A stretch of 64,000 nt of DNA from Rhabdobacter roseus (GTDB taxonomy: Bacteria; Bacteroidota; Bacteroidia; Cytophagales; Spirosomataceae), in contig NZ_JACHGF010000005.1 in NCBI RefSeq assembly GCF_014202275.1, positions 255,789 through 319,788 of the forward strand, given 5' to 3'. Shown here piece after piece: positions 8,911 to 16,703 of the stretch (the stretch's first letter is position 1; the number at the start of each line of letters is the position of its first letter). The translations under genes were made by a program, and so were the position numbers. Below the pieces are notes generated by a model, which did no database searches, was not told the origin of the DNA, and saw nothing but the letters and a program-made list of their open reading frames with translations.

Positions 8911-9680
8911 CGCACATTCTGATTATTGAAGACGAGCGCCCGGCGGGCGAGTACCTGAAAAAGTTGCTGGAGCAGCTCGATGCCCGCGTTTGCATCCTGG
9001 ATATTCTGGAGAGCGTAGAAGCCGCCGTCAATTGGTTCTGTACCGGTCCTGCGCCGGACCTGATTTTCCTGGATGTACAGCTCGGTGACGGTACCTGTTT
9101 CGAGATCTTCGAGCAAATTTCCGTCACTTGTCCGGTGGTGTTTACCACCGCCCACGACGAGTACGCCCTGCGGGCCTTCAAGCTCAATAGCATCGACTAC
9201 CTGCTCAAGCCCATCAAGAAGGAGTCGCTGCGCTTTAGCCTGGATAAATTCTACCAACTCAACGACGAAAGTATGAAAGTCCGCACCAAGTACCTGGAGG
9301 AGTTGATCCAAACTCAGATCACCGAAAAAAAAGCCGCGCGGCGGAGTTTTTTGGTGCCCTACCGCGACAAGCTCATTCCGCTGAACGACGAGCAAATAGC
9401 CTGGCTCACCATCCGCAACGGCGTGGTGGTAGGTACCCTGCACGACGACCGCAGCTACCCCATTGATAAATCCCTGGAAGAGCTCGAAAGCCTGCTCGAC
9501 TCCCGTAATTTTTTCCGGGCCAACCGCCAGTTTATCATTGCCCGTAGTAGTATCCGGGAGCTCGAGCTGTACTTCAACGGCCGCCTGCTGGTGCGGGTGA
9601 CGCCCACTTCGCCCAACCTGATTCTGATCAGCAAAGAGCGGGTGTCGGTTTTTAAGAAATGGTTTGAAGAAACGCTCTAA
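8907..9680 (+). CDS. LytTR-family response regulator
   Basis: This 257-residue transcription factor is the cognate partner of the preceding kinase, whose gene it overlaps by four bases. The receiver domain (1-120) has acidic residues at 8-9, phospho-acceptor Asp56 in LIFLDVQLGDG, Thr81 and Lys101 in YLLKPI. A LytTR DNA-binding domain follows at about 148-250, ending NFFRANRQFIIARSSIREL and VSVFKKWFEE. Family members bind direct repeats upstream of targets. No target can be assigned from this window, although the bestrophin gene 135 bases downstream is a candidate. Confidence 0.92.
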   Translation: MTHILIIEDERPAGEYLKKLLEQLDARVCILDILESVEAAVNWFCTGPAPDLIFLDVQLGDGTCFEIFEQISVTCPVVFTTAHDEYALRAFKLNSIDYLLKPIKKESLRFSLDKFYQLNDESMKVRTKYLEELIQTQITEKKAARRSFLVPYRDKLIPLNDEQIAWLTIRNGVVVGTLHDDRSYPIDKSLEELESLLDSRNFFRANRQFIIARSSIRELELYFNGRLLVRVTPTSPNLILISKERVSVFKKWFEETL

Positions 9681-9740
9681 ATAAAATTTACGGCCGATTT
9701 TTCCAGCCTCATGCCTCCTATTTTCTGTTTCAATGCATCT

Positions 9741-9813
9741 ATCAGAAAAGGAATGCGCTTTAATGGATAACATTGTTCCACCGAAGTCATCACCTACTCC
9801 ATCCTTTTCTGAT
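9741..9813 (+). repeat. 12-bp inverted repeat in front of the bestrophin gene
   Basis: The arm at 9741-9752 (atcagaaaagga) is the exact reverse complement of 9802-9813, with 49 bases between. The right arm ends two bases before the bestrophin ATG. It could fold in the mRNA and hide the ribosome-binding region, or be a pair of protein-binding half sites. It has no T run, so it is not a terminator. Confidence 0.6.
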
Positions 9814-9815
9814 CC

Positions 9816-10820
9816 ATGTATACGGCGCGTACCATTAGCTACAAGGTCATATTAAAGTTTTCCTGGCCAACCATTCTGTTTTACATTGCCTATTCGAGCC
9901 TGATTTGCGGGTTGTACTACTTTCTGCAAGTACCCCTGGGCGTTTCCTTCGTCCCGATTGGCCTCATCGGTACGGCGGTAGCCTTCTACGTGGGATTTAA
10001 GAATAATTCGTCGTACAGCCGGTTGTGGGACGCGCGCCGGATCTGGGGCAGCATGGTACACGCCAGCCGCTCGTGGGGGGCCTACGTCACGACCTTCATC
10101 CGACCCAGCGAGCTGCTCTCGCGCCAGGAAGCGCAGCAACTTCACCAGGAATTGCTCTACCGGCACATTGCGTACATCAACGCGATACGCGTACAGCTAC
10201 GGAAGAAAAGCGTCTGGGGTGACACCAACACCACGGCCCACGAGGTAGTTCGATCCAAAAACGCGCCCGCGTCCGACTCCACCCTGCACGACGTGATGGC
10301 CCCATATTTGCCGGAACAGGAGATCAGCAAGTACCTGCAAAAAAAGAACCCGGCTACGCAGATTCTGCGGGCGCAGATTGCCCGGCTGGCCGAGCTCCTC
10401 GACCGGGGCGTACTTTCGGAGCTGGGCCACGTGCGCATGATGGCCCTCACGCACGACATCTACACCCAGCAGGGCTCCTGCGAAGGCATCAAGACCTTCC
10501 CTTTTCCCCGGCAGTACGCCTACTACAGCAAGGTCTTCGTTTGGTTGTTTATCCTGGTACTTCCCTTTGGTTTACTCACCGAGTTTGCCAAGCTAAACGG
10601 CGAACTGCTGTGGCTGCTGGTCCCTTTCTACGCCGTAATTGCCTGGGTATTCAATACCATGGAGGTGGTGGGCGACACCAGCGAAAACCCCTTCGAAAAC
10701 GCCATCAACGACGTACCCATGACCGCCATCTGCCGGGTGATCGAGATTGACCTGCGCGACATGCTGGACGAAGAGCAAATACCCGCTCCCGTGGAAGCCG
10801 TCAACAATATATTGATGTAG
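9816..10820 (+). CDS. Bestrophin-like (UPF0187) membrane protein, probable anion channel
   Basis: This 334-residue integral membrane protein belongs to the bacterial bestrophin family. The family N-terminus is clear, with hydrophobic segments at about 16-36 and 44-62 and the conserved GFKNNSSYSRLWDARRIWG stretch at 61-79. Two more hydrophobic segments lie at about 240-280, followed by the conserved ENPFENAINDVPMTAICR. Bacterial bestrophins form pentameric channels; ion choice varies between members and cannot be read here. It follows the LytS/LytTR pair on the same strand, separated by a 12-bp inverted repeat. Its transcript ends at the hairpin at 10884. Confidence 0.88.
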   Translation: MYTARTISYKVILKFSWPTILFYIAYSSLICGLYYFLQVPLGVSFVPIGLIGTAVAFYVGFKNNSSYSRLWDARRIWGSMVHASRSWGAYVTTFIRPSELLSRQEAQQLHQELLYRHIAYINAIRVQLRKKSVWGDTNTTAHEVVRSKNAPASDSTLHDVMAPYLPEQEISKYLQKKNPATQILRAQIARLAELLDRGVLSELGHVRMMALTHDIYTQQGSCEGIKTFPFPRQYAYYSKVFVWLFILVLPFGLLTEFAKLNGELLWLLVPFYAVIAWVFNTMEVVGDTSENPFENAINDVPMTAICRVIEIDLRDMLDEEQIPAPVEAVNNILM

Positions 10821-10883
10821 TGCTACGGAGCTAATCCCCTGCGTAAAGTACCTATATTTATTACGTCCACCATAATACACCAG

Positions 10884-10929
10884 CGAGCCGCTCCCGCCGG
10901 GTACCTAGGTACTTAGCAGGAGCGGCTCG
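10884..10929. terminator. Terminator hairpin between convergent genes
   Basis: A perfect 11-bp stem (10884-10894 with 10919-10929) encloses a loop containing two GTAC words around CCTAGG. It lies between the convergent bestrophin and hydrolase genes, so it may serve both. T runs are weak on both sides. Confidence 0.65.
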
Positions 10930-10951
10930 GCTTTATGAACGATAGCGCCCG

Positions 10952-12154
10952 TTAGGGGGTACTTGTAAAAAACTCAAAAGTACCCAGCAGGAAGTCGTTG
11001 ATGGCCGTGTCGTGGGTGCGGCCCGCCAGCGGAAAAAGGGTTACGTTGGTGGCTCCGCGGGCTTTCATGGCGTTGAACGCATTCTGTGAATTGAAGAACA
11101 ACACCAGGCGGTCGGCATCGCCGTGGTAGAGGCGGGTTGGGGTACGGGGCTGCCAGTCGTACACGTTGTTGTCGGCCACGGCGTCCAGGAAAGCCTTGTC
11201 GGTGCCATCGTTGATGCCCTGCTTGAAGGCATCGGTAAAAATGGTGTTCAGCGATACGTTGATGTTGGCGTCGATTCCCTGCTGCTGAATCTGCGTAGCG
11301 TAGGGCTCCTTGAAATAAGCCGAAGCAGGCCGGTTGAGGCCATAGATGCGGTTGTAGGTGAGCGTTACCCACAAGTAGAGCGAGTTATAGCCGGGCACGC
11401 CCACGGTTTCGTTGTTGATGAGGTGCTTCATGAAGGCCGTCTTGTCGTACGCCCCTGACCCGCAGCTTGAGGCCCGCAGGTTAAACTCCGAAGCATGGTT
11501 TTCTTCGATCTCCTTCTGTAGGCTAAGCGTGGCGAAGCCGCCTTCCGAATAGCCCGTCAGGTACAGCCGCTCGTCCCATTTCACCTCCGTTTGGTTCCGT
11601 AAAAATTCTTTCGCGGCCCGCAGCATATCCAGAGAAGCCGAGGCCAGGCTGGCGCGGTGCTCATACGGATGCGGCAGGGCCTTGGACTCCCCGTAGCCGA
11701 TGTAGTCGGGGTACACGATGATGTACCCCAGCCCCCCAAACACCGCTCCCGCCAGGTAGGCTTCGGTACCTTGCTTGAAATAGGACGGCGCGTCGGCTTC
11801 GTTGCGCAGGGTACCGTGCTGCACGCTCACCATGGCTACGGGTTGCGTAGTAACGGGTAGTATGATGGCGCCCGAGGCGGTGATTTCCTCGCCGTTAGTG
11901 TTTTTCGTTTTGTAGGTAAGGCGGTGTACCTTTACGCCGTTTCGCATAAAAGCCACCAGCAGAGGGCTCAACGCCGATACTTGCTGGCCAAGCTGCTGCT
12001 GGGTGAGCTCGGTAAGCTGGCTGCTCGCCACCAGTACTTGATTTTGCGGCTCGGAGGGGCCACCGCTGCGGTCGCAAGCCCCCAAAAAGAGTAGCGCCCA
12101 CAGGCCAAGGAACCCGGCTCGTCGGCGGAGAAGGGAGCGAAATTGGTATATCAT
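10952..12154 (-). CDS. Alpha/beta-hydrolase lipoprotein (secretory lipase/esterase-like)
   Basis: This 400-residue exported hydrolase has an N-terminal signal peptide ending in the lipobox LFLGAC, so it should be lipid-anchored with the catalytic domain in the periplasm or on the surface. The nucleophile elbow GYSEGG is near residue 196, the acid is likely in YHGDADRLVLFF, and the His in LAGRTHDTA. The fold resembles the secretory lipase or prolyl-oligopeptidase-like family; an ester or peptide substrate is inferred, not shown. It is transcribed alone on the minus strand. Confidence 0.82.
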   Translation of the reverse strand: MIYQFRSLLRRRAGFLGLWALLFLGACDRSGGPSEPQNQVLVASSQLTELTQQQLGQQVSALSPLLVAFMRNGVKVHRLTYKTKNTNGEEITASGAIILPVTTQPVAMVSVQHGTLRNEADAPSYFKQGTEAYLAGAVFGGLGYIIVYPDYIGYGESKALPHPYEHRASLASASLDMLRAAKEFLRNQTEVKWDERLYLTGYSEGGFATLSLQKEIEENHASEFNLRASSCGSGAYDKTAFMKHLINNETVGVPGYNSLYLWVTLTYNRIYGLNRPASAYFKEPYATQIQQQGIDANINVSLNTIFTDAFKQGINDGTDKAFLDAVADNNVYDWQPRTPTRLYHGDADRLVLFFNSQNAFNAMKARGATNVTLFPLAGRTHDTAINDFLLGTFEFFTSTP

Positions 12155-12298
12155 GAATAGGATTTGATGAAAAAGTTTAGACGCGCTTTTAATAACGCAT
12201 TCCTGCCCTTTTTCGTTTAGCGGCCCGCTTCATTGGTCCGAAAAAGTACTGGCCGCTCAGCCGATCGCCGGAGGTACTTTACAGCTAGGGTACCTGGC

Positions 12299-12339
12299 AA
12301 AAAAAAGTCTGTTGAAGCAGCAGTACTTCAACAGACTTT
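12299..12339 (-). terminator. Rho-independent terminator of the alpha/beta hydrolase gene
   Basis: A perfect 14-bp stem (12304-12317 with 12326-12339) has an 8-base loop that ends in GTA, completing a GTAC word with the stem. On the minus strand it is followed by eight T residues. It sits just behind the hydrolase stop codon at 12363. Confidence 0.9.
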
Positions 12340-12362
12340 GATATACTATAACCCACTGGCTA

Positions 12363-13094
12363 TCAGAACTTGTCCAGGTACCAGCGGATGATGCGCGAGG
12401 AGGCGTCGGGGCGCTCTATCATGCCCATGTGCCCGGCCTCGGCCAGGATGAACGGATAGCCCTTGGCGGGGAATTCGGCCAGTTCGATGCTTTTTTCAAA
12501 AGGGACCAGTTGGTCCCTCATTCCTATGATAAACAGGATCGGAAAGGGCAGCTGGCTAAGTACCTGCGTGCGGTCTGGGCGGTCGCGCATGGCTTCTATT
12601 CCCGCTGCCAGCGCTTCGGGGGGTAGTTTGCCGAAGCGCTCCACGTGGCTGGCAACGCGCTCGGGGGCCAGCTCTTTGAAGCGCTCCCCAAACATACTGG
12701 GCCCGGTGTGGCGCAAAAAGGCTTCCGCGCCCTGCTTCCCCAGCAAGTCGGCCATTTTGTTGCGCTGCTCTTTTTTGGCGTCGTCATCGGCGTAGGCGGT
12801 AGAGTGAAACAACCCAAAGCCTTCGAGCATGTCGGGGTACTTTTCGGCAAAAGCCAGCGCGATGTACCCTCCCATGGAATGTCCAATGAGAGTACACTTG
12901 GTGATGTTGGCGTTGGTAATCAGGCGATGTACCTCCTCGGCGTAGTCTTCTACGCTTTTGCAGGAAGTATAAAGGGAAAGGTTGGGCCTAACAACCGTAT
13001 AGTACTCATTCAGTAGCACATCCAGTTCTTCCCAGATGGTATCGTCGACTCCGTGGCCGTGCAACAGAACGAGCGTTTTTCGATGAAGCGTCAT
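12363..13094 (-). CDS. Alpha/beta-hydrolase fold protein
   Basis: This 243-residue soluble hydrolase begins TLVLLHGHGVDDTIW (oxyanion-hole region). The nucleophile elbow GHSMGG is near residue 89, the acid is probably in FIIGMRDQLVPF, and the catalytic His in AEAGHMGMIE. It resembles the many small esterases and peptidases of the family and lacks features that would fix the substrate. No signal peptide is present. It lies downstream of the acyl-CoA ligase on the same strand, but a terminator and a separate hairpin stand between them. Confidence 0.85.
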   Translation of the reverse strand: MTLHRKTLVLLHGHGVDDTIWEELDVLLNEYYTVVRPNLSLYTSCKSVEDYAEEVHRLITNANITKCTLIGHSMGGYIALAFAEKYPDMLEGFGLFHSTAYADDDAKKEQRNKMADLLGKQGAEAFLRHTGPSMFGERFKELAPERVASHVERFGKLPPEALAAGIEAMRDRPDRTQVLSQLPFPILFIIGMRDQLVPFEKSIELAEFPAKGYPFILAEAGHMGMIERPDASSRIIRWYLDKF

Positions 13095-13136
13095 AGTTTT
13101 TCAAGGTTTATGGAAATAATGTTCATTGAGTTGTCG

Positions 13137-13168
13137 GCTTGGGGGTACTTGGTCAGGTACCCCCAAGC
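13137..13168 (-). other. GTAC-containing 12-bp stem-loop upstream of the hydrolase
   Basis: A perfect 12-bp stem (13137-13148 with 13157-13168) has an 8-base loop. Each arm carries a GTAC word beside five G or C residues. It has no following T run and lies about 45 bases in front of the hydrolase start, after the ligase terminator. It could be an attenuator, an operator, or a site recognised as DNA. Confidence 0.6.
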
Positions 13169-13224
13169 CATAAGAAAAATAGCCTTAGGGCGGGTAAAAT
13201 ACAAATTTCGCACCATTAGGAAGC

Positions 13225-13259
13225 AAAAAGTCCCGACTTTTCTTGCCAGCCGGGACTTT
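13225..13259 (-). terminator. Terminator of the acyl-CoA ligase gene
   Basis: A 9-bp stem (13227-13235 with 13251-13259) has a 15-base loop and a run of T residues on the minus strand. It lies 34 bases behind the ligase stop codon. Confidence 0.75.
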
Positions 13260-13292
13260 GAAATGAGTACCTGAATCTTTTTTAAGTTGCGC

Positions 13293-15008
13293 TTATTTGG
13301 CTTTGGCAACCTCTTCGTCCCGCAGGGCCCGCCGAAGGATTTTCCCCACGTTGGTCTTGGGTAGTTCTTCCCGGAATTCCACGTGTTTGGGACATTTGTA
13401 GGCCGTCAAGTGCTCGCGGCAGTACTTCTTCACATCCTCCACCGTCAGTGCTTCGTCTTTTTTGACGACAAATATCTTCACGGCCTCGGTGGATTTGTCG
13501 CAAGGTACCCCTACGCAGGCTACCTCCATAATACCGGGGTGCTGGGCCATCACTTCTTCCACTTCGTTGGGGTACACGTTGAAACCCGACACCAGAATCA
13601 TATCCTTTTTACGATCCACGATCTTGAAGAATCCGTCCTGATCCTGCACGCCAATATCGCCCGTTTTGAACCATTGCCCGCTTTCATCCTCAAACATCAC
13701 CTTCGCCGTTTCGTCGGGACGGTTATAGTAGCCAGGCATTACCTGCGGCCCCTGGGCGCAGATTTCACCCGCCTCGCCCACGTCGGCCCAGGTGTTGTCT
13801 TCGCGCAGGATGCGCATTTCGGTGCTGGGCCAAGGTACCCCAATGGTACCGATGCGGTTCTCGCCCTTGAGCGGATTGGACGAAAGTACCGGTGACGTTT
13901 CTGACAAACCGTAGCCTTCGGCGGGTAGGCAGCCGGTCGCTTTTTTCCAGCGTTCCGCTACGGCCGTTTGCAGGGCCATCCCGCCCGCCGAGGTTACCTT
14001 CAGCTGGCTGAAATCGACTTCGCCAAAGCGGGGGTTGTTTAATAGTCCGTTGTAAAGCGTATTGAGGCCCGTAAAAATAGTAACCTGGTACTTTTTCAGA
14101 TCGTTGATGAAGGCATTCATGTCGCGCGGGTTGGTGATCAGCAGGTTCATCCCACCGCTTTTGAGGGCCGACAGCGCGTTGACCGTGAGCGCGTACACGT
14201 GGTACAGGGGCAGCGCCGCCACAATGACGGGCTTTTTGCCGTTTGCCAGCTCGCCCGTCATGGGCTTGAGCCACTCGTTGTTGGCCTCCACGTTCGCAAT
14301 CAGGTTGCGGTGGGTGAGCATAGCTCCTTTAGAAACTCCCGTAGTACCACCCGTATACTGAATAAAGGCCAGGTCGGTGCTGGCCAGCTGCGGGCGCTGG
14401 TAGCTAGCCGAACTACCCTCGCTCAAAGCCTTCCCAAACGAAATAGCGCCGGGCAACGAGTAGGCCGGTACCATCTTCTTGACGTACTTCACCACGGCGT
14501 TGACGACCCATTTTTTGGGCGTACCCAGCAAATCTCCGATCTGCGTTACGATCACGTGCTGGAGGTCCGTTTTGGCGATGATTTTTTCGAGATGGTGGGC
14601 GAAGTTAGCCAGGATCACGATGGCTTTGGCCCCCGAGTCCTTGAACTGGTGCTGCATCTCGCGTGGCGTGTACAACGGGTTGGTATTAACCACCACCAGG
14701 CCCGCCCGCAACGCCCCAAACATGGCTATGGGGTACTGTAGCAAATTGGGCATCTGGATGGCGATGCGGTCTCCCTTCTGGAGGCCCAGGCTTTGTAAGT
14801 AGGCAGCAAAGGCCCGCGACAGCCGATCCAGCTCGCCAAAAGTCATTTCTTTGCCCATGTTGGCGTAGGCCGGGTGCGACGCAAAAGCCTGAAACCCTTC
14901 TTCCATCATTTCCAGGAGCGAAGGGTACCGATCGGGATTTATTTCGTGAGGAACGCCCTCGGGATAATATTTCAGCCAAGGGTAGGTTTTAGTGGTTGTA
15001 TTAGACAT
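13293..15008 (-). CDS. fadD: Long-chain fatty acid--CoA ligase
   Basis: This 571-residue AMP-forming acyl-CoA ligase activates fatty acids for beta-oxidation or lipid synthesis. The ATP-binding P-loop YTGGTTGVSKGAMLTH lies near residues 218-233, the A5 motif GYGLSETSP near 366-374, and TGDIG with the hinge DRKKDMILVSGFNVYP near 440-465. The C-terminal Lys is in LPKTNVGKILRR. Length and motifs match FadD. It is transcribed alone, with its own terminator. Confidence 0.93.
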   Translation of the reverse strand: MSNTTTKTYPWLKYYPEGVPHEINPDRYPSLLEMMEEGFQAFASHPAYANMGKEMTFGELDRLSRAFAAYLQSLGLQKGDRIAIQMPNLLQYPIAMFGALRAGLVVVNTNPLYTPREMQHQFKDSGAKAIVILANFAHHLEKIIAKTDLQHVIVTQIGDLLGTPKKWVVNAVVKYVKKMVPAYSLPGAISFGKALSEGSSASYQRPQLASTDLAFIQYTGGTTGVSKGAMLTHRNLIANVEANNEWLKPMTGELANGKKPVIVAALPLYHVYALTVNALSALKSGGMNLLITNPRDMNAFINDLKKYQVTIFTGLNTLYNGLLNNPRFGEVDFSQLKVTSAGGMALQTAVAERWKKATGCLPAEGYGLSETSPVLSSNPLKGENRIGTIGVPWPSTEMRILREDNTWADVGEAGEICAQGPQVMPGYYNRPDETAKVMFEDESGQWFKTGDIGVQDQDGFFKIVDRKKDMILVSGFNVYPNEVEEVMAQHPGIMEVACVGVPCDKSTEAVKIFVVKKDEALTVEDVKKYCREHLTAYKCPKHVEFREELPKTNVGKILRRALRDEEVAKAK

Positions 15009-15175
15009 GGGTAGAGCCTGTTTATTGATTCACTGGATTCCTTTATTTATTGAAACGACAAAGTACTCGTTAAAGTTAAAAACATATTGGTTTTATCCCA
15101 TTTTTTTACTTATAAATCTTACCTCAGCGATTCTTCCGCGGTAGCTCCCGGCTAATAAAGCGACTGAACCAACCG

Positions 15176-16021
15176 CTAGGCGATCACCGCTTTTTCCCCC
15201 AGCCGAAGCACACAAAAAGGCGTGCCGTAGCGCTCGGCTTCCCGAACAAATACCTCCGGCTCCTCGGTATTGAACGTAAACAAATGGTAATGGTGCGGGA
15301 TCACCAGCCCAGCCCCGATCTGCTTGCCCAGGCGGGCGGCCTCCTCGGCACTTAGGTTTCCGGCTACGCGGCGCTCGGGCTTATTGCCGTTGATGGGCAG
15401 AAAGGCCACGTCTACCTGGTAAGGGGCCAGGAGCTCCGCCAGGCCGTCAAACCAGAGCGTATCGCCACTGTGGTATACCCGGTAGGGGCCAAACGCCACA
15501 AGGTACCCCAGGTACTTGCACTGCCCCAGGGCGTCGCGCTCCAGTTCGTTATGGGCCGCCGGGACGCCATACAAGCGAAAGCCCTGTAGTATACGGTCCT
15601 GCTGGTCATTCAGGCCAATCGGAAAATCATCCGGGCAACCCAGGCGCTCGGCCACAAAGGCCCGGTTGGCCTCGGGAATCACCAGGTTCAGCGTCGGATT
15701 AGCCCGTAAAATGGGTTTGAGGGTATCGGCGTCGAGGTGGTCGGTATGGTTGTGGCTGCTCGTGACGACGTCAATAAAATCCAGCCGCGCCGGGTCCACG
15801 ACGCGCTCGCTCATGCGTACGTGCGGCTTGTCAGTACCCTGGTACTTGCGCGAGAGCGAATCAGACAGGTACGGATCGAAGAGGAGATGCTTCCCCTGCC
15901 ACTGGATCAAAAAGCCACTTTGCCCTAACCACCAGATCCGGAAGCCGCTCTTTTCCGAGGCCGTGGCTCGGACTTCAGACAGGAAGGCGTCGTCTTTTTG
16001 AAAGGCTGGGATCAGTTGCAT
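15176..16021 (-). CDS. Metallo-beta-lactamase fold hydrolase (UlaG/NAPE-PLD-like)
   Basis: This 281-residue protein has the metal-binding motif SSHNHTDHLD and further ligands in YHSGDTLWFD and VIPHHYHLF. The start WWLGQSGFLIQWQGKHLLFD is typical of the UlaG-like and NAPE-phospholipase-D-like branch, which hydrolyses phosphodiester or lactone bonds. The frame extends to a TTG at 16081, but the ATG at 16021 is the better start, leaving a 63-base gap after the acetyltransferase gene. It is probably cotranscribed with that gene; the substrate is unknown. Confidence 0.82.
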   Translation of the reverse strand: MQLIPAFQKDDAFLSEVRATASEKSGFRIWWLGQSGFLIQWQGKHLLFDPYLSDSLSRKYQGTDKPHVRMSERVVDPARLDFIDVVTSSHNHTDHLDADTLKPILRANPTLNLVIPEANRAFVAERLGCPDDFPIGLNDQQDRILQGFRLYGVPAAHNELERDALGQCKYLGYLVAFGPYRVYHSGDTLWFDGLAELLAPYQVDVAFLPINGNKPERRVAGNLSAEEAARLGKQIGAGLVIPHHYHLFTFNTEEPEVFVREAERYGTPFCVLRLGEKAVIA

Positions 16022-16084
16022 AGCGGCGAAAAGCAGATTGGATGTAGGTACTTTTTGATTAACAAAGTACCATGGGTCCAAAAT

Positions 16085-16597
16085 CTATTCATTTCGGGTC
16101 AGCTCCCAGCGCCACACCACGCCTTCATCGGGATGATCCACCTCACCGATCCGGACAAAGCCCAGCTTCTGGAGCAGGCGCGCGGAGGGGTTTTCTTCCG
16201 GCATGGTGTGCGCCAGTATTTTTTTTACTTCCGGGTACGTCAGGGCGTTTTGCACCAGAGCCTGGGCAGCCTCGGTAGCCAGGCCCTTTTGGCGGTGCGA
16301 AGCGCGTATTTCGTAGCCTATTTCCACGCAGCCCTGGTCGTCGGGCTCGCCTTTGTAGCCGCAGGAGCCAATGAGCAGGTTATCGGGCTCGTAAATGATC
16401 AGGTAGGTCCACCAGTCGCGGAGCGGTGGGTGCGCTTTCCAACGAAGGTAGGCGGGCGCGAAGGCATCCCGAAACTGGGTCCATTTACGGGGTACATTGG
16501 CCCCCAGCACCTGGCCCAGAATGCCATCACCCATCCGGATCGCATCAAACAGGGTATCGTCGCAGGGGATAATTTTCAAACGAGGGGTTTCTAGCAT
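16085..16597 (-). CDS. GNAT-family N-acetyltransferase (RimJ/RimL-like)
   Basis: This 170-residue enzyme transfers an acetyl group from acetyl-CoA to an amine. The acetyl-CoA loop lies in ASHRQKGLATEAAQAL, and ENPSARLLQKLGFVRIGE is the typical end of the fold. The N-terminus LETPRLKIIPCDDTLFDAI fits the RimJ/RimL type. It lies just upstream of the metallo-hydrolase on the same strand. The acceptor substrate is not predictable. Confidence 0.87.
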   Translation of the reverse strand: MLETPRLKIIPCDDTLFDAIRMGDGILGQVLGANVPRKWTQFRDAFAPAYLRWKAHPPLRDWWTYLIIYEPDNLLIGSCGYKGEPDDQGCVEIGYEIRASHRQKGLATEAAQALVQNALTYPEVKKILAHTMPEENPSARLLQKLGFVRIGEVDHPDEGVVWRWELTRNE

Positions 16598-16625
16598 ACT
16601 TAAAGAAAGGTACTTGGATTGATAT

Positions 16626-16673
16626 AAAAAACCCGTGCTGCCGGAGAGTATTCACCTTCACCAACCGCACGGG
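16626..16673 (-). terminator. Probable terminator of the three-gene membrane cluster
   Basis: A 7-bp stem (16632-16638 with 16667-16673) encloses a 28-base loop and on the minus strand is followed by six T residues. It lies directly behind the stop codon at 16704. Confidence 0.6.
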
Positions 16674-16703
16674 GACTATCTGAATCTTACTAAACTACTT
16701 CAC

